Origin: Corella eumyota
Lineage: Eukaryota > Chordata > Ascidiacea > Phlebobranchia > Corellidae
DNA: 64,000 bases
Assembly: GCA_963082875.1 (NCBI GenBank)
Contig: OY720103.1
Coordinates: forward strand, 2,356,001 to 2,420,000
Direction of reading: 5' to 3'
Each line of letters opens with the position of its first letter. Within the stretch, counting starts at the first letter, position 1. The position numbers and the translations under genes are program-made. This document shows, in pieces, positions 36,772 through 47,487 of this stretch. The notes beneath the pieces are model-generated. The model had not been told where the DNA came from, made no database searches, and worked only from the letters and a program-made list of their open reading frames with translations.

Positions 36772-38496
36772 TTAGGACTCTTGTATATTGGCATTTGCTT
36801 GAAGCAGACTAACCAAGTTGCTTAGCTGCTTTACCTTCAATCTTCCCCAGATTCCGACATTATTGTGAGCCAGAATCTGAGCCGCTGAGAATGCTGCTGC
36901 CTCTGGACTCATTACTGTTGCGCATCCCAATCCAGAAGGAAGACGTAGAGAAGACCAGACATCACATCCTCCCCACTTCTCGGACACAGGAGGAGAATTA
37001 ATCACAGGAAGAGTTGAGTTTCCACTGAGAACTGGACCAAGACCATTACTTCGGCCTGCAACTGCTACAATCACAGTCGGCACGTTAATAGCCTCACCTT
37101 CAATTTTAGCAAGCAATCTTAATGTATCTCCTGTCGATTTATGTGCCGATGACACATGGAAAGAACAAGCAAGGCCTAGTTTATTACAAGTTGAAGATAT
37201 AGTCTTGCAATGTTCCATATCTGATGGTGATCCCATGATTACAGCTACCCTAGCAACACTTGGATTGCAGTTGCTTTTTGTGAGCATTTTCTGCATTGCC
37301 TCGGTCTGGTCAGCAACCCATTGGTAATTCTCCTTAAGATTTTTCATGTCGGTATTGGTAGCTTCGTGTGTAAGGTTCCTGTAGACCTAATTTACGAATT
37401 ATTTAGTTTTTATGTAAAGTTGCATATGAATACACATTGTATATATTTACCTGCTTATCTTTCATCAGTCTTTTGTCTCCCTCTGGCCATATTCTCCACG
37501 AATCATTATCGATTACATCTGATAACACTATCTCCTTGGTGTCCTTTCGAATTCCAAATTCAATTTTCATGTCAATTAAGCTTACACCCTTTAAAATAAA
37601 TTAAAATCTAAAATTTTTGAAACTAGGTTTTTCAGAAAATATAGAAATTTTTTTTTACCTTAGATTGCCATGCCCGTTCGAGGATCTCGAATATAGCCAC
37701 AGTTTGACGTTCCATGACATCGATCATTGTCGGGGTAATAACCACATCTCCACATTTCAGCTTGGCTTCTTCTAAAACCTGAATTTAAAATCAATAAATA
37801 TTTTGTATTACAACTTTGTATATATAAGTTTAATTGTCAAACAATATCTCCCCACCTCTCTACTCCACTGTGGATCATGATTCTCATCATCTTTAAAAAA
37901 GGTTTCCATCTTTGGAGGGTAAAATCGATACCCTTCTTTTACCCCCTTGAACCGACGAATAAAGGACCCAGTTGCCACTCTTCTTGTCACCCATTCTATT
38001 GGGATCATGTCACAATTCCAAGCCAGAAATGATTTATTGTTAACCTTAATACATTTATGTAAAAACATAATTTAGCTTCTACTTGATTTATATTGAAATT
38101 ATACCATTTCTTGGTACTTACCCATTTGATAAATGAAGTTTTAATTCCGACATCATTCAGCAATTGCATAATCGAAGTCGTAGTTGACGTTGACAGGACA
38201 GATTTTCCTTCCATTTCATTCCTTTTTGCTCCATCTCCAGCAGTAATTACATCCTTCGAGACAACCAAACAGCGACTCCCATTTTCTGACTTCGCCTCAA
38301 ATATCATTTTTGTCTTGCCTTCTTGAATTAGAGGCCCCATCACGAAAGCATCTTTGTTAGTTTTCGTTTCACCGCTCGAATCAAATTGCGTTTGCGGACC
38401 TCCGTTCGAATCCATTGTAACATTTGTCACTTTTGAAACCTTTTTAAGGGGTTCCTGATCATCTACCGGTAGTTTATGAGCGTTTTTAGTCGCCAT
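36772..38496 (-). CDS. PAICS: PAICS, bifunctional SAICAR synthetase / AIR carboxylase
   Basis: Cytosolic bifunctional enzyme for two consecutive steps of purine synthesis: AIR to CAIR and CAIR to SAICAR. Five minus-strand exons (38496-38122, 38044-37856, 37778-37659, 37588-37451, 37386-36772) join to 478 aa; the human enzyme is 425. The excess is an N-terminal extension of about 45 hydrophilic residues before the [14 protein letters not shown] start of the SAICAR synthetase domain. That domain continues through [29 protein letters not shown] and KIEFG. The C-terminal PurE domain has [30 protein letters not shown] and [17 protein letters not shown]. The fused order is typical of animals. A CACGTG E-box lies 44 bp upstream of the ATG. 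Confidence 0.96.
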
Positions 38497-38979
38497 ACTT
38501 ACAAAATTCTACTCAGAAACGCAAAAAAACCAAGCACACCACGTGAAAATCCGAACAAAACCGAACTTATAAAACGTGCAGTGACGTCATATGGCGAAAG
38601 AAAAAGGCAAATAAATAAAAAAAGGCCCGCGAATAGGGGTCATAGGTAAACAAACAACATGTGCTTCATTGTGTTTACATTTGTAAAGGGGTCAAAAAAC
38701 TTAATCTGCAAATCAAACCTCATTTTTACAGTTTTTAAGTGCAGGACTTTGACTTTAGTCTGCATTTACTGATCAAATAAAATTGGACAAGTCTTAAAAA
38801 TGACCCAATTTGAAGTTTAAACAAATAAGTGTCGGTATTTGTTAGCTTATGTACCTAAGATAGTGTGTTTATTTATTCGTTTTTTAGGTGATCTATTTTT
38901 TTTTCTTATTTGCACAATAGATTCAGATTTTTAGGCCATAAGATGTGATAACGTTTAACAAAATCTAAGTTTTTCAATT
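38497..38979. promoter_or_regulatory. Divergent PAICS / SELENON promoter with E-box and CRE
   Basis: 483 bp between divergent start codons. CACGTG (38540-38545) is a perfect E-box of the Myc/Max/USF type. TGACGTCA (38582-38589) is a perfect palindromic CRE. Both lie close to the PAICS start. No TATA element is evident on either side. Confidence 0.6.
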
Positions 38980-41900
38980 ATGAATTTTAATTTAATTGTG
39001 CTGTTAACTTCGATATTTATTCTTATTATTTCAATATGGATTGGCGGGTATTTTGAGCCATTTCTTAACGTCATTGATGTAAGTGAACAATTGAGTTTAC
39101 TTTAATCTGTAAATTAAATTTTAAATTGTTTAATTAGTTGTTGAAATATTTTCAGAATGCTAAAATTGATAATGTTGACATTACAAAAGAAGAATTGGAA
39201 TTATTTCAAAATTTTGATTTGGACAAAAATCAAAAAATTGACATCCATGAGTTTAAAGCAATTGCAGAAATCATTCTTTTAAAATGTAAGAATAAAAGAA
39301 TAAGTAATGTTTTTCTATATATATATTTAAATTCAGTTTAACATTTTTTTTAATGTATTTTTTTTTATGAATTTTTACTGTTTAAATTATTTTCAAGTGG
39401 ACAGCAATGTTGAAATTTCCAAAACATTAGAGGTAGAAACTGATCATTTTGACCCCAAAAATGATGAAATATTGAGACTAAAAACACAAATGGAACCTTT
39501 AACATTATCATCAATGAGTCAGACCCAAAAAAATTCTGCATTTGGCACCCCATTAGTAAGATAAATGTATTAAGGTTTTATCTAAGCCTATAATTATCAG
39601 AAAATTATATTAAATAAATTGGATTGTAAAAAATTAATTTAAATATTTATATTTTTATTCCCAATTTAAATGTTCTTATTTTCCATGGTAAATATAAATT
39701 TAATTAATTGTTATTTGTTTTTAGTTTAAATATTCTTCAAGTTTTTCCGGTCTGCTATCTTGGAAAACAGTCAACAAACCCCATATAACAATGTATACCA
39801 AGGAATTTAAAGTTTTTCTACCGCACAGCAAAAATCAAAAACTAAATCAACCTTACTGGCTCATCCCTGCTTTAGAATCCAATGAAGAACAACACAGCAT
39901 ACTTTACAAGTAAAAGTTTTTTCACAAAAGTAAAATTTCACTACAATACTATTTATTTGTGGTTATTTATAATATTTGTAGTGAAAGCTTTACTTTATAA
40001 AGCAACACAGTATTAGTCAAATTTTAAGCTAAATAAAGTTTATAACTAAAATATATTTTAGCCCACCGAATCCTACAACTAAAATAGAAAAAGTGGTGTT
40101 TAAAGTATTGTCCACATTTCACCCTCGTCCATTCATAATGATGAGATTTCCGCCACAAGGTGGGGTGGCAGTTATAAGAGCATCAAATGAAGTATATCTG
40201 GACATTTATTTTAGGTAAAAAATCCAATTTTTTATTGTATTGCTTTTTAACATAAGAAAGTTTATTCAATAAATGAGATATTATTTCTTTAGATTTCATT
40301 GTGAGTTCCAGTTAAATGAATCCCCAAATTCACCATTTTGGTTTACCCCATCCCAGTTTGCTGGTAACATTATTATATCAAGGGACGGATCTCACGTCAG
40401 ACAATTTCATTTATTTGTTCCCAATGACAGGTAAATTACTTACACAAAGTTTTTTTTATGTATATTGTTTGTAGAAATGTGTAGTGTAATTTTCTTTATG
40501 TCTGTAGCTTACTACTAAAAGTATGTATAAGTCACGTTTATTCTTAATCTAAATATTTTAGTTTTAATTTTTGTAACCCAACAGTAAGTTTTCAGATTTT
40601 AACCATAAATGCTTTATAAAGCTTTTTACAGGTTTCAGTATTTATTAACTCTATTTCAGAAAGTTAAATGTTGATATGGAATGGGAGAATAAAGGGGAGG
40701 AAGGAAGTAATATGGAGGTGGATATTGGTTTCATTCCTTTAATGAATATTAAGAATATTGCACCTTCTAGTCCCATGTTGTTATACAATGAAGATGGTAC
40801 ATTTATAAACAGAAGGTAAATATAAGTAAAAAGTAATATATATATATATATATATATATATAGCTTGTAAATTGTGTCAGTAATAATATAATAAAAAGGT
40901 TATTTTTTTAAATTTAATTTTTTCATTAATTATTTAGTGAGCTGTGGAATACTGGTCAAGATATTGAATTTGATTTAGATAAAATAAAATGGAATGATGA
41001 AGTTACTGAGAGTGAGGTTAAAAATGAAATTGAAAAGGAGTTTTACCCTTTTAAAAAGGTAAAAATTTTTTTCTATAGATTTTTAAAATACATAAAATAA
41101 ATTCTTTGTTAAATTTATTTTTTTGTGTTAATTCTAGGTTCCATACCTCAATTTTAAAAAAGCATTCGATGCTGGCCAAATCGAGAATAAACTTATCCAC
41201 CAGGTGGTGCTGTGGGGTGCGTTGGATGACCAATCGTGCTGAGGTTCGGGGCGAACTCTTCGAGATACTGCTCTTGAGAGTTTGCCCGTTATCGAGTTGC
41301 TACAACAGCAATTTATAAGGTTCTAGTAAATTGAGTGAAATAATGTTTACTTGGGTGGCATTTTTCTTTTATAAACTTTTACTTTATTGTCTGCTTTTAA
41401 TTGTGTGCAGTTCTTGTTCAAGGGCTATTTATCATATCTTTTATTCAATTGACTGCCTGTATTTATTCAGTTATCGCTTAACTTTTGTAATCCATCATTA
41501 ATGTGTTTTTGGATTTTTTTTTAGCACTTGGTCTCTTGTCGATGATTTAAAAGAAATTTCTTTAGAAAATGATTCAAAATATTCACAACTTGCCAAATTA
41601 ACTCTAAAATCTTACCAATTTCCTGTTGAAATGATGGTGGTATTACATAACGGCACTGTGGTAAAAAAATTAATTGATTAAATTTCTGCATGTTCTCATA
41701 CAAGTCTTAAGATGTTGGGTTCGATTTCCACCAAAACATTTAAAAAATCTATTTTATAAATAATTTATTTTTTTAGATTTCTTCATGGAATGCTAATGAT
41801 TGGTTAAATACTTTAGATGACAGTATAGTAATAGACGATATTTGGTAAGTAAAAAGGTAAACCTAACTAGTTACAAAATTTAAATAATTTGTAAAAACTT

Positions 41901-41991
41901 AATAAAATTTTTACATTTATTCAGGATGAACAGTGGGGCAAAACACTATTACAATTTTCTGCAAGAAGCTTTGGCAAAAAATAATCAATAA
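38980..41991 (+). CDS. SELENON: Selenoprotein N, with in-frame TGA for selenocysteine
   Basis: ER-membrane selenoprotein linked in vertebrates to calcium handling and muscle integrity. Twelve exons: 38980-39078, 39156-39285, 39398-39555, 39725-39909, 40062-40214, 40293-40430, 40660-40815, 40938-41058, 41138-41319, 41525-41660, 41777-41844, 41925-41991. Together they give 530 residues counting the TGA at 41240-41242 as Sec415. N-terminal signal anchor ([19 protein letters not shown]); EF-hand loop at residues 54-65 ([12 protein letters not shown]) with Asp, Asp, Asn, Asp and Glu at the ligand positions; long lumenal domain; redox motif [16 protein letters not shown], matching the vertebrate SCUGSGRTLRE; then [11 protein letters not shown] and [14 protein letters not shown]. 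The frame stays open and homologous for about 115 residues after the TGA, so the TGA is not a true stop. A recoding stem-loop and a SECIS element support this. Confidence 0.96.
41249..41287 (+). promoter_or_regulatory. Selenocysteine redefinition element (SRE) stem-loop
   Basis: Starting six nt after the TGA, GGGCGAACTCTT (41249-41260) can pair with GAGAGTTTGCCC (41276-41287): about 12 pairs with G-U wobbles, around a 15-nt loop. SELENON mRNAs of other animals carry an SRE hairpin in this position that promotes Sec insertion. It lies wholly inside coding exon 9. Confidence 0.8.
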
Positions 41992-42175
41992 TTAACTAAA
42001 TATTATAATATTTCTGTAACTTATAATTTCACTTTTGCACTATGTTTTGATTATTGTTTATTTATCATTTTAATACCTTTATAAAATGTATTATTTTGCA
42101 ATCATTTTTTTGCAGTATTTATGTTTTTTATTTTGTTCAAAAATTTTAATTAAAGTTATAAATTTTATTTTGTCT

Positions 42176-42223
42176 ATGAAGTAAAAACTTCCAAGGCAAT
42201 TTAATTGCAAAAGTTTTTACTGA
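42176..42223 (+). promoter_or_regulatory. SECIS element in SELENON 3'UTR
   Basis: Placed 185 nt after the stop. ATGA at 42176-42179, then an 11-bp perfect helix AGTAAAAACTT (42180-42190) with AAGTTTTTACT (42211-42221). The unpaired AA is at 42193-42194 in the apical region, a second short helix GCAAT/ATTGC (42196-42200 with 42204-42208) gives a type II shape, and the closing GA is at 42222-42223. This is the full SECIS core. Confidence 0.92.
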
Positions 42224-42345
42224 ACTTTGAAAATAATATTTATATTTTAAATACAAAATACATTTTTAATAAATATTTATTTGTTTCAACTTCCCATAAG
42301 AATAACGAATAGAAAGTTGATGATTGTATAAGAAGGGTACGCAAA

Positions 42346-42643
42346 GGGTAGTACTAAAATACGGGATGCGGGAAATACTGAAGCCGTATGTAAACGTTAA
42401 CAAAAAAACGCTGAATACGAAAAAGAACTGAATTTTCATACCCTTCCCCAATCTTCCCTTGTGCTTTATATTCAATTTTGCATTATTTCTTGGCCCTTAA
42501 AGTCAATTCCACATCATCCTTTAGCCCTTTACAGCAATCATCTCGCAGAAAAGTACAAAAATTCCGTCCCGCATTCCGCGAATTTATGTTAACGTTTACA
42601 TACGACCCAGCACTATCCCGCATCCCGTACTTTAGTATTGTCC
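42346..42643. mobile_element. 298-bp MITE with long inverted ends and 8-bp target duplication
   Basis: Flanked by direct repeats TACGCAAA (42338-42345 and 42644-42651). Terminal inverted repeats of roughly 57 bp: the left end starts GGGTAGTACTAAAATACGGG and the inverted right end GGACAATACTAAAGTACGGG. Both continue through the shared blocks ATGCGGGA and CGTATGTAAACGTTAAC. There is no coding capacity. An 8-bp duplication fits hAT or P-like transposases; the long TIRs leave the superfamily open. Confidence 0.88.
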
Positions 42644-42783
42644 TACGCAAAGATTAGTCTGTATAACGTAATTATAAATCCATGTACAACAAACAGACAT
42701 GTATAGACGTATTGCTAAACAAATGTACCTAATTTAACAGAATTAGGGCATAGTGAAATAACAATTGCACCTTTACAGCTTAC

Positions 42784-44638
42784 TCATTTATACTTTGGGT
42801 TTATACATATTTGTTTATGATTAAAAGTTGTATATACTTGTTCCCATTTAGCTTTAATTTTTTGTGGAACATTTGTACTACCAGAGTCGGTGCCCGTATG
42901 ATGGGCTAACGTTTTTGTATATGATATTACCATTTCATCAGGCATACCAAGTCTATTTCTAAGCACACCAGTAATCCATACGTCATCAACAATTAGGGGC
43001 TCTGAAATACGAGATTCGAAATAGAGTTGTTCTATTACAGATACGCTGGTCGTGTATAATCCACCCAGGCAGGAGTTCGGGTATTTTGTCCACTTGTAAT
43101 TCTCCTTGGATATTTTCCATTTGCTTGTATTATGTCTATGTGGAAGTTGTGGCTGGGGCAGCACCCCGTACATACACAATATTGGATATTCCGGCCATTC
43201 CTTTAAAGTCATAACTTTTTGATTTGTTTCGACCATTTCTTTCACCAACTGAAGGTCGTAAATAAAGTCGTCGTCTCCGGAGGAGTAGAAAAATTTTTTA
43301 GGTAAATTATCGGATGCCCACTGCATTCCAGCTAAAGTTTTTAAAGCGATGTTTCTAAAAAAAAACTATAATTATAAATTCTGGGTCTAGCCAATTCTGG
43401 TTATGCTTAGATTAACTTTAATAACTCTATTCACTCAACTACAACCGTAGGCTTTAAAATATCTTTTATTGTTTTTCACAACATTGTATATTGATGTTTC
43501 AATAGCTCAATTTCCTTAATTGTTTCTACAGGGCGTCGTGTAAATAATATTCAAATTCTTAACAGACGTTTATATTAATAAATAAACTAATGTTACTTTA
43601 GTGTACGTTACAAATCTAGACAACGTTCTACAACTTTAACTACACAAGAAAAACGTCACATTGAAAGATTTGCTTGTAAAACATTGCCTATTTCTAAACT
43701 CTTGTAAGTTGGCTTGAAACCCATTTCAAGCAAATACTTACTCGTAATTATCCGAGCCATTATACTGTAAAATATCGTTGTATTTTTCTTGTTCCTCGAC
43801 AAGTATGTTGCTATCATTGCCATCGAACCCGACCACAAAAATGGTTTGAAAGGTGACGTCATCAAGTTTGCTTACGGAGGCCCACGTGCGTCTAACCATA
43901 TCACGTCGGCTGACGTAATTTATTGCTGATTTTATGAAGAATACCATCTTCCAATTGGCTGCAGATTGTATAAAAGAATAATTTTTTTTTTGTTGGATAT
44001 CACTGAATAGTTGGTAAACTTAGGTTTACAAGTGTATATTTAAATGTGGTTTAAAATCTGCTAATTAATACCTTTTATTGAGTTACAGCTAAGTGAAGAG
44101 TTTAGACGAATCTCTGGTTCTAATTTAAAATTAAACCTTGGTCTTGGTTTTATTTCAAGTTCAGATTTTAGCGTGATTTTATTTTGTGGACCATCATTAC
44201 CGTCACATTTATGTTTCTCTGGATTTTTAGAGTTTAATATCGACCTATTATAAATATATTAGTTACATTATAAATTACATGTAAATAATAATCTATCAAA
44301 AAATATATATACTTAACATGCTACTGATTGAATTAATATTTACATTATGTTTATTTAACACATCCTGGAAGGAACAGTATATCTTTAGTAGTCTTTAAAT
44401 TCAAAGGTATGTTAGCAAACCACAAACTTGTAAAATATAATGGTTTGTTACTTATTAATAAATTCGTATACTAAAAAAATGATTTCAATGTATGAAGCTT
44501 GTTAAATCTAATTACGATATAAAAAGGTTAAAAAACTTACCTTATTGAGCTTGTCCTCGGTCTACCAAGCAAACTTATTGCAATACCAATGTAAACAACA
44601 CTCACAAGAATCGAAAAAATTAGGTACCTTGTTCTCAT
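42784..44638 (-). CDS. GT31 beta-1,3-glycosyltransferase, Golgi type II
   Basis: Four minus-strand exons (44638-44541, 44244-44072, 43958-43742, 43354-42784) join to 352 aa. A short cytoplasmic start (MRTRY) and a signal anchor (about residues 5-25) are followed by a charged stem with N-glycosylation sites (LNSSLS) and the catalytic domain. GT31 motifs: RRDMVRRTWAS, IFVVGF, an E..KYNDILQ motif leading to NYENIALKTLAGMQW, the metal-binding SSGDDDFIYD, YPNSCLGGLY, and DDVWITGVLRNRLGM. These fit beta-1,3-galactosyl- or N-acetylglucosaminyltransferases acting in the Golgi; donor and acceptor cannot be assigned. The last intron (43355-43741) carries a copy of an unclassified repeat. Confidence 0.9.
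43402..43699. repeat. Unclassified dispersed repeat, short copy
   Basis: Two blocks separated by about a dozen bases. The left block (43402-43518) contains ATGTTTCAATAGCTCAATTT. The right block (43533-43699) contains AACTAATGTTACTTTAG and GATTTGCTTGTAAAACATTG. Both blocks recur, in the same order, at 45649-46645. It lies in the last intron of the GT31 gene. No terminal inverted repeats or coding potential seen. Confidence 0.75.
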
Positions 44639-44949
44639 CTAAATAAAACACAAATTTTTATCTACTAAAAAGTTAACTATCACAACTACTATAGCATTTG
44701 GTTTTACGTTGGTGCTCTAATAATACACTTGTGCGTAATATATTTAAACATACTAAAGACTAATATTATTTTAACGTGAGCAACCTAGTAATAACGCCTC
44801 TTTGGTAAAAATAAATCAACCGGTATATAAGTAAATGGGTAACATTTAAGATAACTTACAGTAGCTCGTCACGCTTGTTCGCCTGACTGTGGAAAAGTGA
44901 GTAAAAGCAGGTTAGGCTGAGGGGCTCTTTTCCTATTTTGTCACGAGGC

Positions 44950-45087
44950 TATGCTTAGATTAACTTACATAACTCTATTCACTCAACTATAACCGTAAGC
45001 TTTAAAATATCTTTTATTGTTTTTCGCAAGAATTCGTATTAATGTTTCTATAGCTCAATTTTCTTATTTCTATAGCTCAATTTCCTT
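44950..45087. repeat. Unclassified dispersed repeat, extra left block
   Basis: Matches the left block of the short copy (from ATGCTTAGATTAACTT to CTCAATTTCCTT), with a local duplication of the segment TTTCTATAGCTCAATT. No matching right block follows directly. Confidence 0.75.
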
Positions 45088-45648
45088 AGAAGTAGGGGAT
45101 GTACCAATTGAAAACAATTCGGCGTTTTTTCTCAGTAAATGAATCGCAGTATATTTTCCAAATAAAGTATGTCCCGATTGAGAAAAATTTAGTGCCTTTG
45201 TTTAGAAAACTAACTGTAATTTTTTCCTACTGCAAATCAGGCCAAAGCACACCTTTAGCAAAACTCTAACTCAAAAATTTTTCTAAAAATAAAAAAAACC
45301 TAAAACTCTATTTTTTTCCCTCAAAATGCAAAAACTTTAAAAAATGTTTTTTTAAGAAAAGAATAAACTAAAAAAAATTTCTCTAAAAACTTTTATTTTT
45401 TTAAACTCAACTAAAAAATGTTTTTCTCTAAAAGTCAACTTTCTTTCGGCAAGGAAGGGAGCTGGTTGGCATTATTAATGGGTATTTATTTTTTTTAAAT
45501 AAATAGTGTTTATTTTGTTTGTAAATTATTAAAAAAAATAATTTTTTAAAGTTTTTAAAGATTTAATATGCAGTTTTTTAAAATAAATTTACTTATGCTG
45601 TAAATTTATCGAATTAAAAATTATTTCGAGTAGTAAACGCTTTAAACA

Positions 45649-46645
45649 GCTTTAAAAATATTTTGTATTGTTTTTCACAACAATTCGTATTGATGTTTCA
45701 ATAGCTCAATTTCCTTGCAGGTGTGGAATTGATTGTTGTGCAACTAATCCCTTTACGTGATACGGAGTGATATGAGAGATGGCACATTAAAGGGCGCTTT
45801 TATTATATGTAGGAACAACTCGAAGCTAGCAATTGCAAATAAAATATCAACGTGGCTAATAACTGTTAATAAATTATATTCAGTTCTGCAGCGCCTGGTG
45901 CGGTAATAACGATATCAGTTAGAACCTAATTAACTCGAAGATATACAGCTGTATTTGGGGTTAACGCTGACGCATCAGAAAGAAACGATTTACGAAAACA
46001 CGAATAATGTGTTTATGGACTAACTCCGGAATGTGCTGTCAATCAATTATCATTTTATATCGCGCGACACGTCACTTGTTTCCCTAATTTGAGTCATTCA
46101 ATCGCTTATATATATTTAATTTATTTTGCTTAATATTCAGTGAGATAAAGATTATGTGTTAAACCTATAGTTAACGTTGCGATTATTCGCATTTGTAATT
46201 GTGTATCGCCAAGTTTAAGCGGTTTCACTAATAAAAGTGTGACTGTTAACATTCAATCAAGTAGTCTGAATTAGCTAATTAATTAGTAATGTTCAACGAG
46301 TGGCTTAAATAAATTAATAGCAAAAATAAACTCTGTCAATCAAACTAAAATAACAATTAACTATGCAAATGGTGACCCTACAAGAATAACAACCAAAAAC
46401 ACTTTATATAAACTGTACTAGTGGTAACCCCTTAATACTTAAACTATATAAGTAGTGATCCCGACAATAAAAACTCTACACAGAGCGTCGAGCATATAAT
46501 ATTCAAATTTTTACCAGACATTTATATTAATAATAAACTAATGTTACTTTAGCGTGCGTTACACAACTAATTACAACTTTAACAACATAGGGAAATTAAA
46601 AGACATTAAAAGATTTGCTTGTAAAAACATTGCCTACTTTTAAAT
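45649..46645. repeat. Unclassified dispersed repeat, long copy
   Basis: Left block (45649-45717) and right block (46485-46645) as in the short copy, but here about 770 bp of unique sequence separates them. That interval is AT-rich and has no open frame of note. The short copy is either an internal-deletion derivative of this form, or this copy carries an insertion. Confidence 0.7.
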
Positions 46646-47012
46646 CAAGGTGAATTAGTAATAACACTTTACAGGTAAAGACAATGTACAAGGTAAAGGC
46701 AAATGTACACTTTACAGGTAAAGGCAATGTACAAGTAAAATTAAATTACTGCGTCACATAAAGAAAACACAATTTAGGCTATTTCAACTTAATCATCCTA
46801 TCCTGTTCGTTAATAAATCAAAATAATCCAAAAACTAACAAAAAAAAAATTTGTATTATTAATTAAACAATGTTGCAATTTTTAAGATAATTTTAAATGG
46901 CAAAAGTTTATTTGATTCTAGAAAGGGGCGGTGACGCTTATAGCGTTTTATAAGAATAGGTTTGTAATATGAAACTGAAGAAGTCTTTAAGAGACGACGC
47001 TGTTGTCTAACA

Positions 47013-47019
47013 TATAAAA
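47013..47019 (+). promoter_or_regulatory. TATA box of aldo-keto reductase
   Basis: TATAAAA in the context CATATAAAAGTCG, 62 nt upstream of the ATG at 47081, leaving room for a 5'UTR of about 30-35 nt. Confidence 0.7.
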
Positions 47020-47080
47020 GTCGAGTCCAGATGGCTTACTCGCATTTCGTTAGTGTAATAATTACAAAGAAGCTAACAAA

Positions 47081-47450
47081 ATGAAAGTACCAGTTGTTCA
47101 ATTGAACAGTGGACATTGTATTCCTATGGTTGGACTTGGGACATGGAAAGTAAATAAATAAAGTGTTTGTGCACAAATATAAAACAACATCAAAGTTGTA
47201 TTTATTTGTTTTTTTTTAGTAAATCATATAAGCAATAGTCGTATAATATTTTTTCTTTTTTTGGTATAGTCAGAAAAGGGAAACGTACAAGCAGCTGTTG
47301 AGCATGCCATTGATGTTGGTTACCGTCATTTTGATGGAGCTTTTATTTATTTTAATGAAAGCGAGGTTGGTAGTGCGGTTCAGAAGAAAATTAAAGAAGG
47401 AATAATAAAAAGAGAAGATGTATTTATAACAACCAAGGTTTTATTTTTAA

Positions 47451-47487
<37 letters not shown>

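Larger units (their letters stand above)
44639..47080. other. Intergenic between GT31 gene and aldo-keto reductase
   Basis: 2.4 kb mostly occupied by repeated blocks (next entries). A low-complexity A/T-rich stretch lies at 45230-45440. The core promoter of the aldo-keto reductase is at the right end: TATAAAA at 47013-47019, 62 nt before its ATG. No gene was recognised. Confidence 0.5.

Noticed and set aside
40836-40861. AT dinucleotide run in a SELENON intron (also 47453-47481 and 52287-52304)
   Set aside because: Ordinary microsatellites; expected in AT-rich intronic DNA.
41240-41242. In-frame TGA in the SELENON exon as a nonsense mutation or pseudogene sign
   Set aside because: Homology continues past it for about 115 residues, the SC-U-GSGRTLR context is the family's Sec site, and SRE and SECIS are present.
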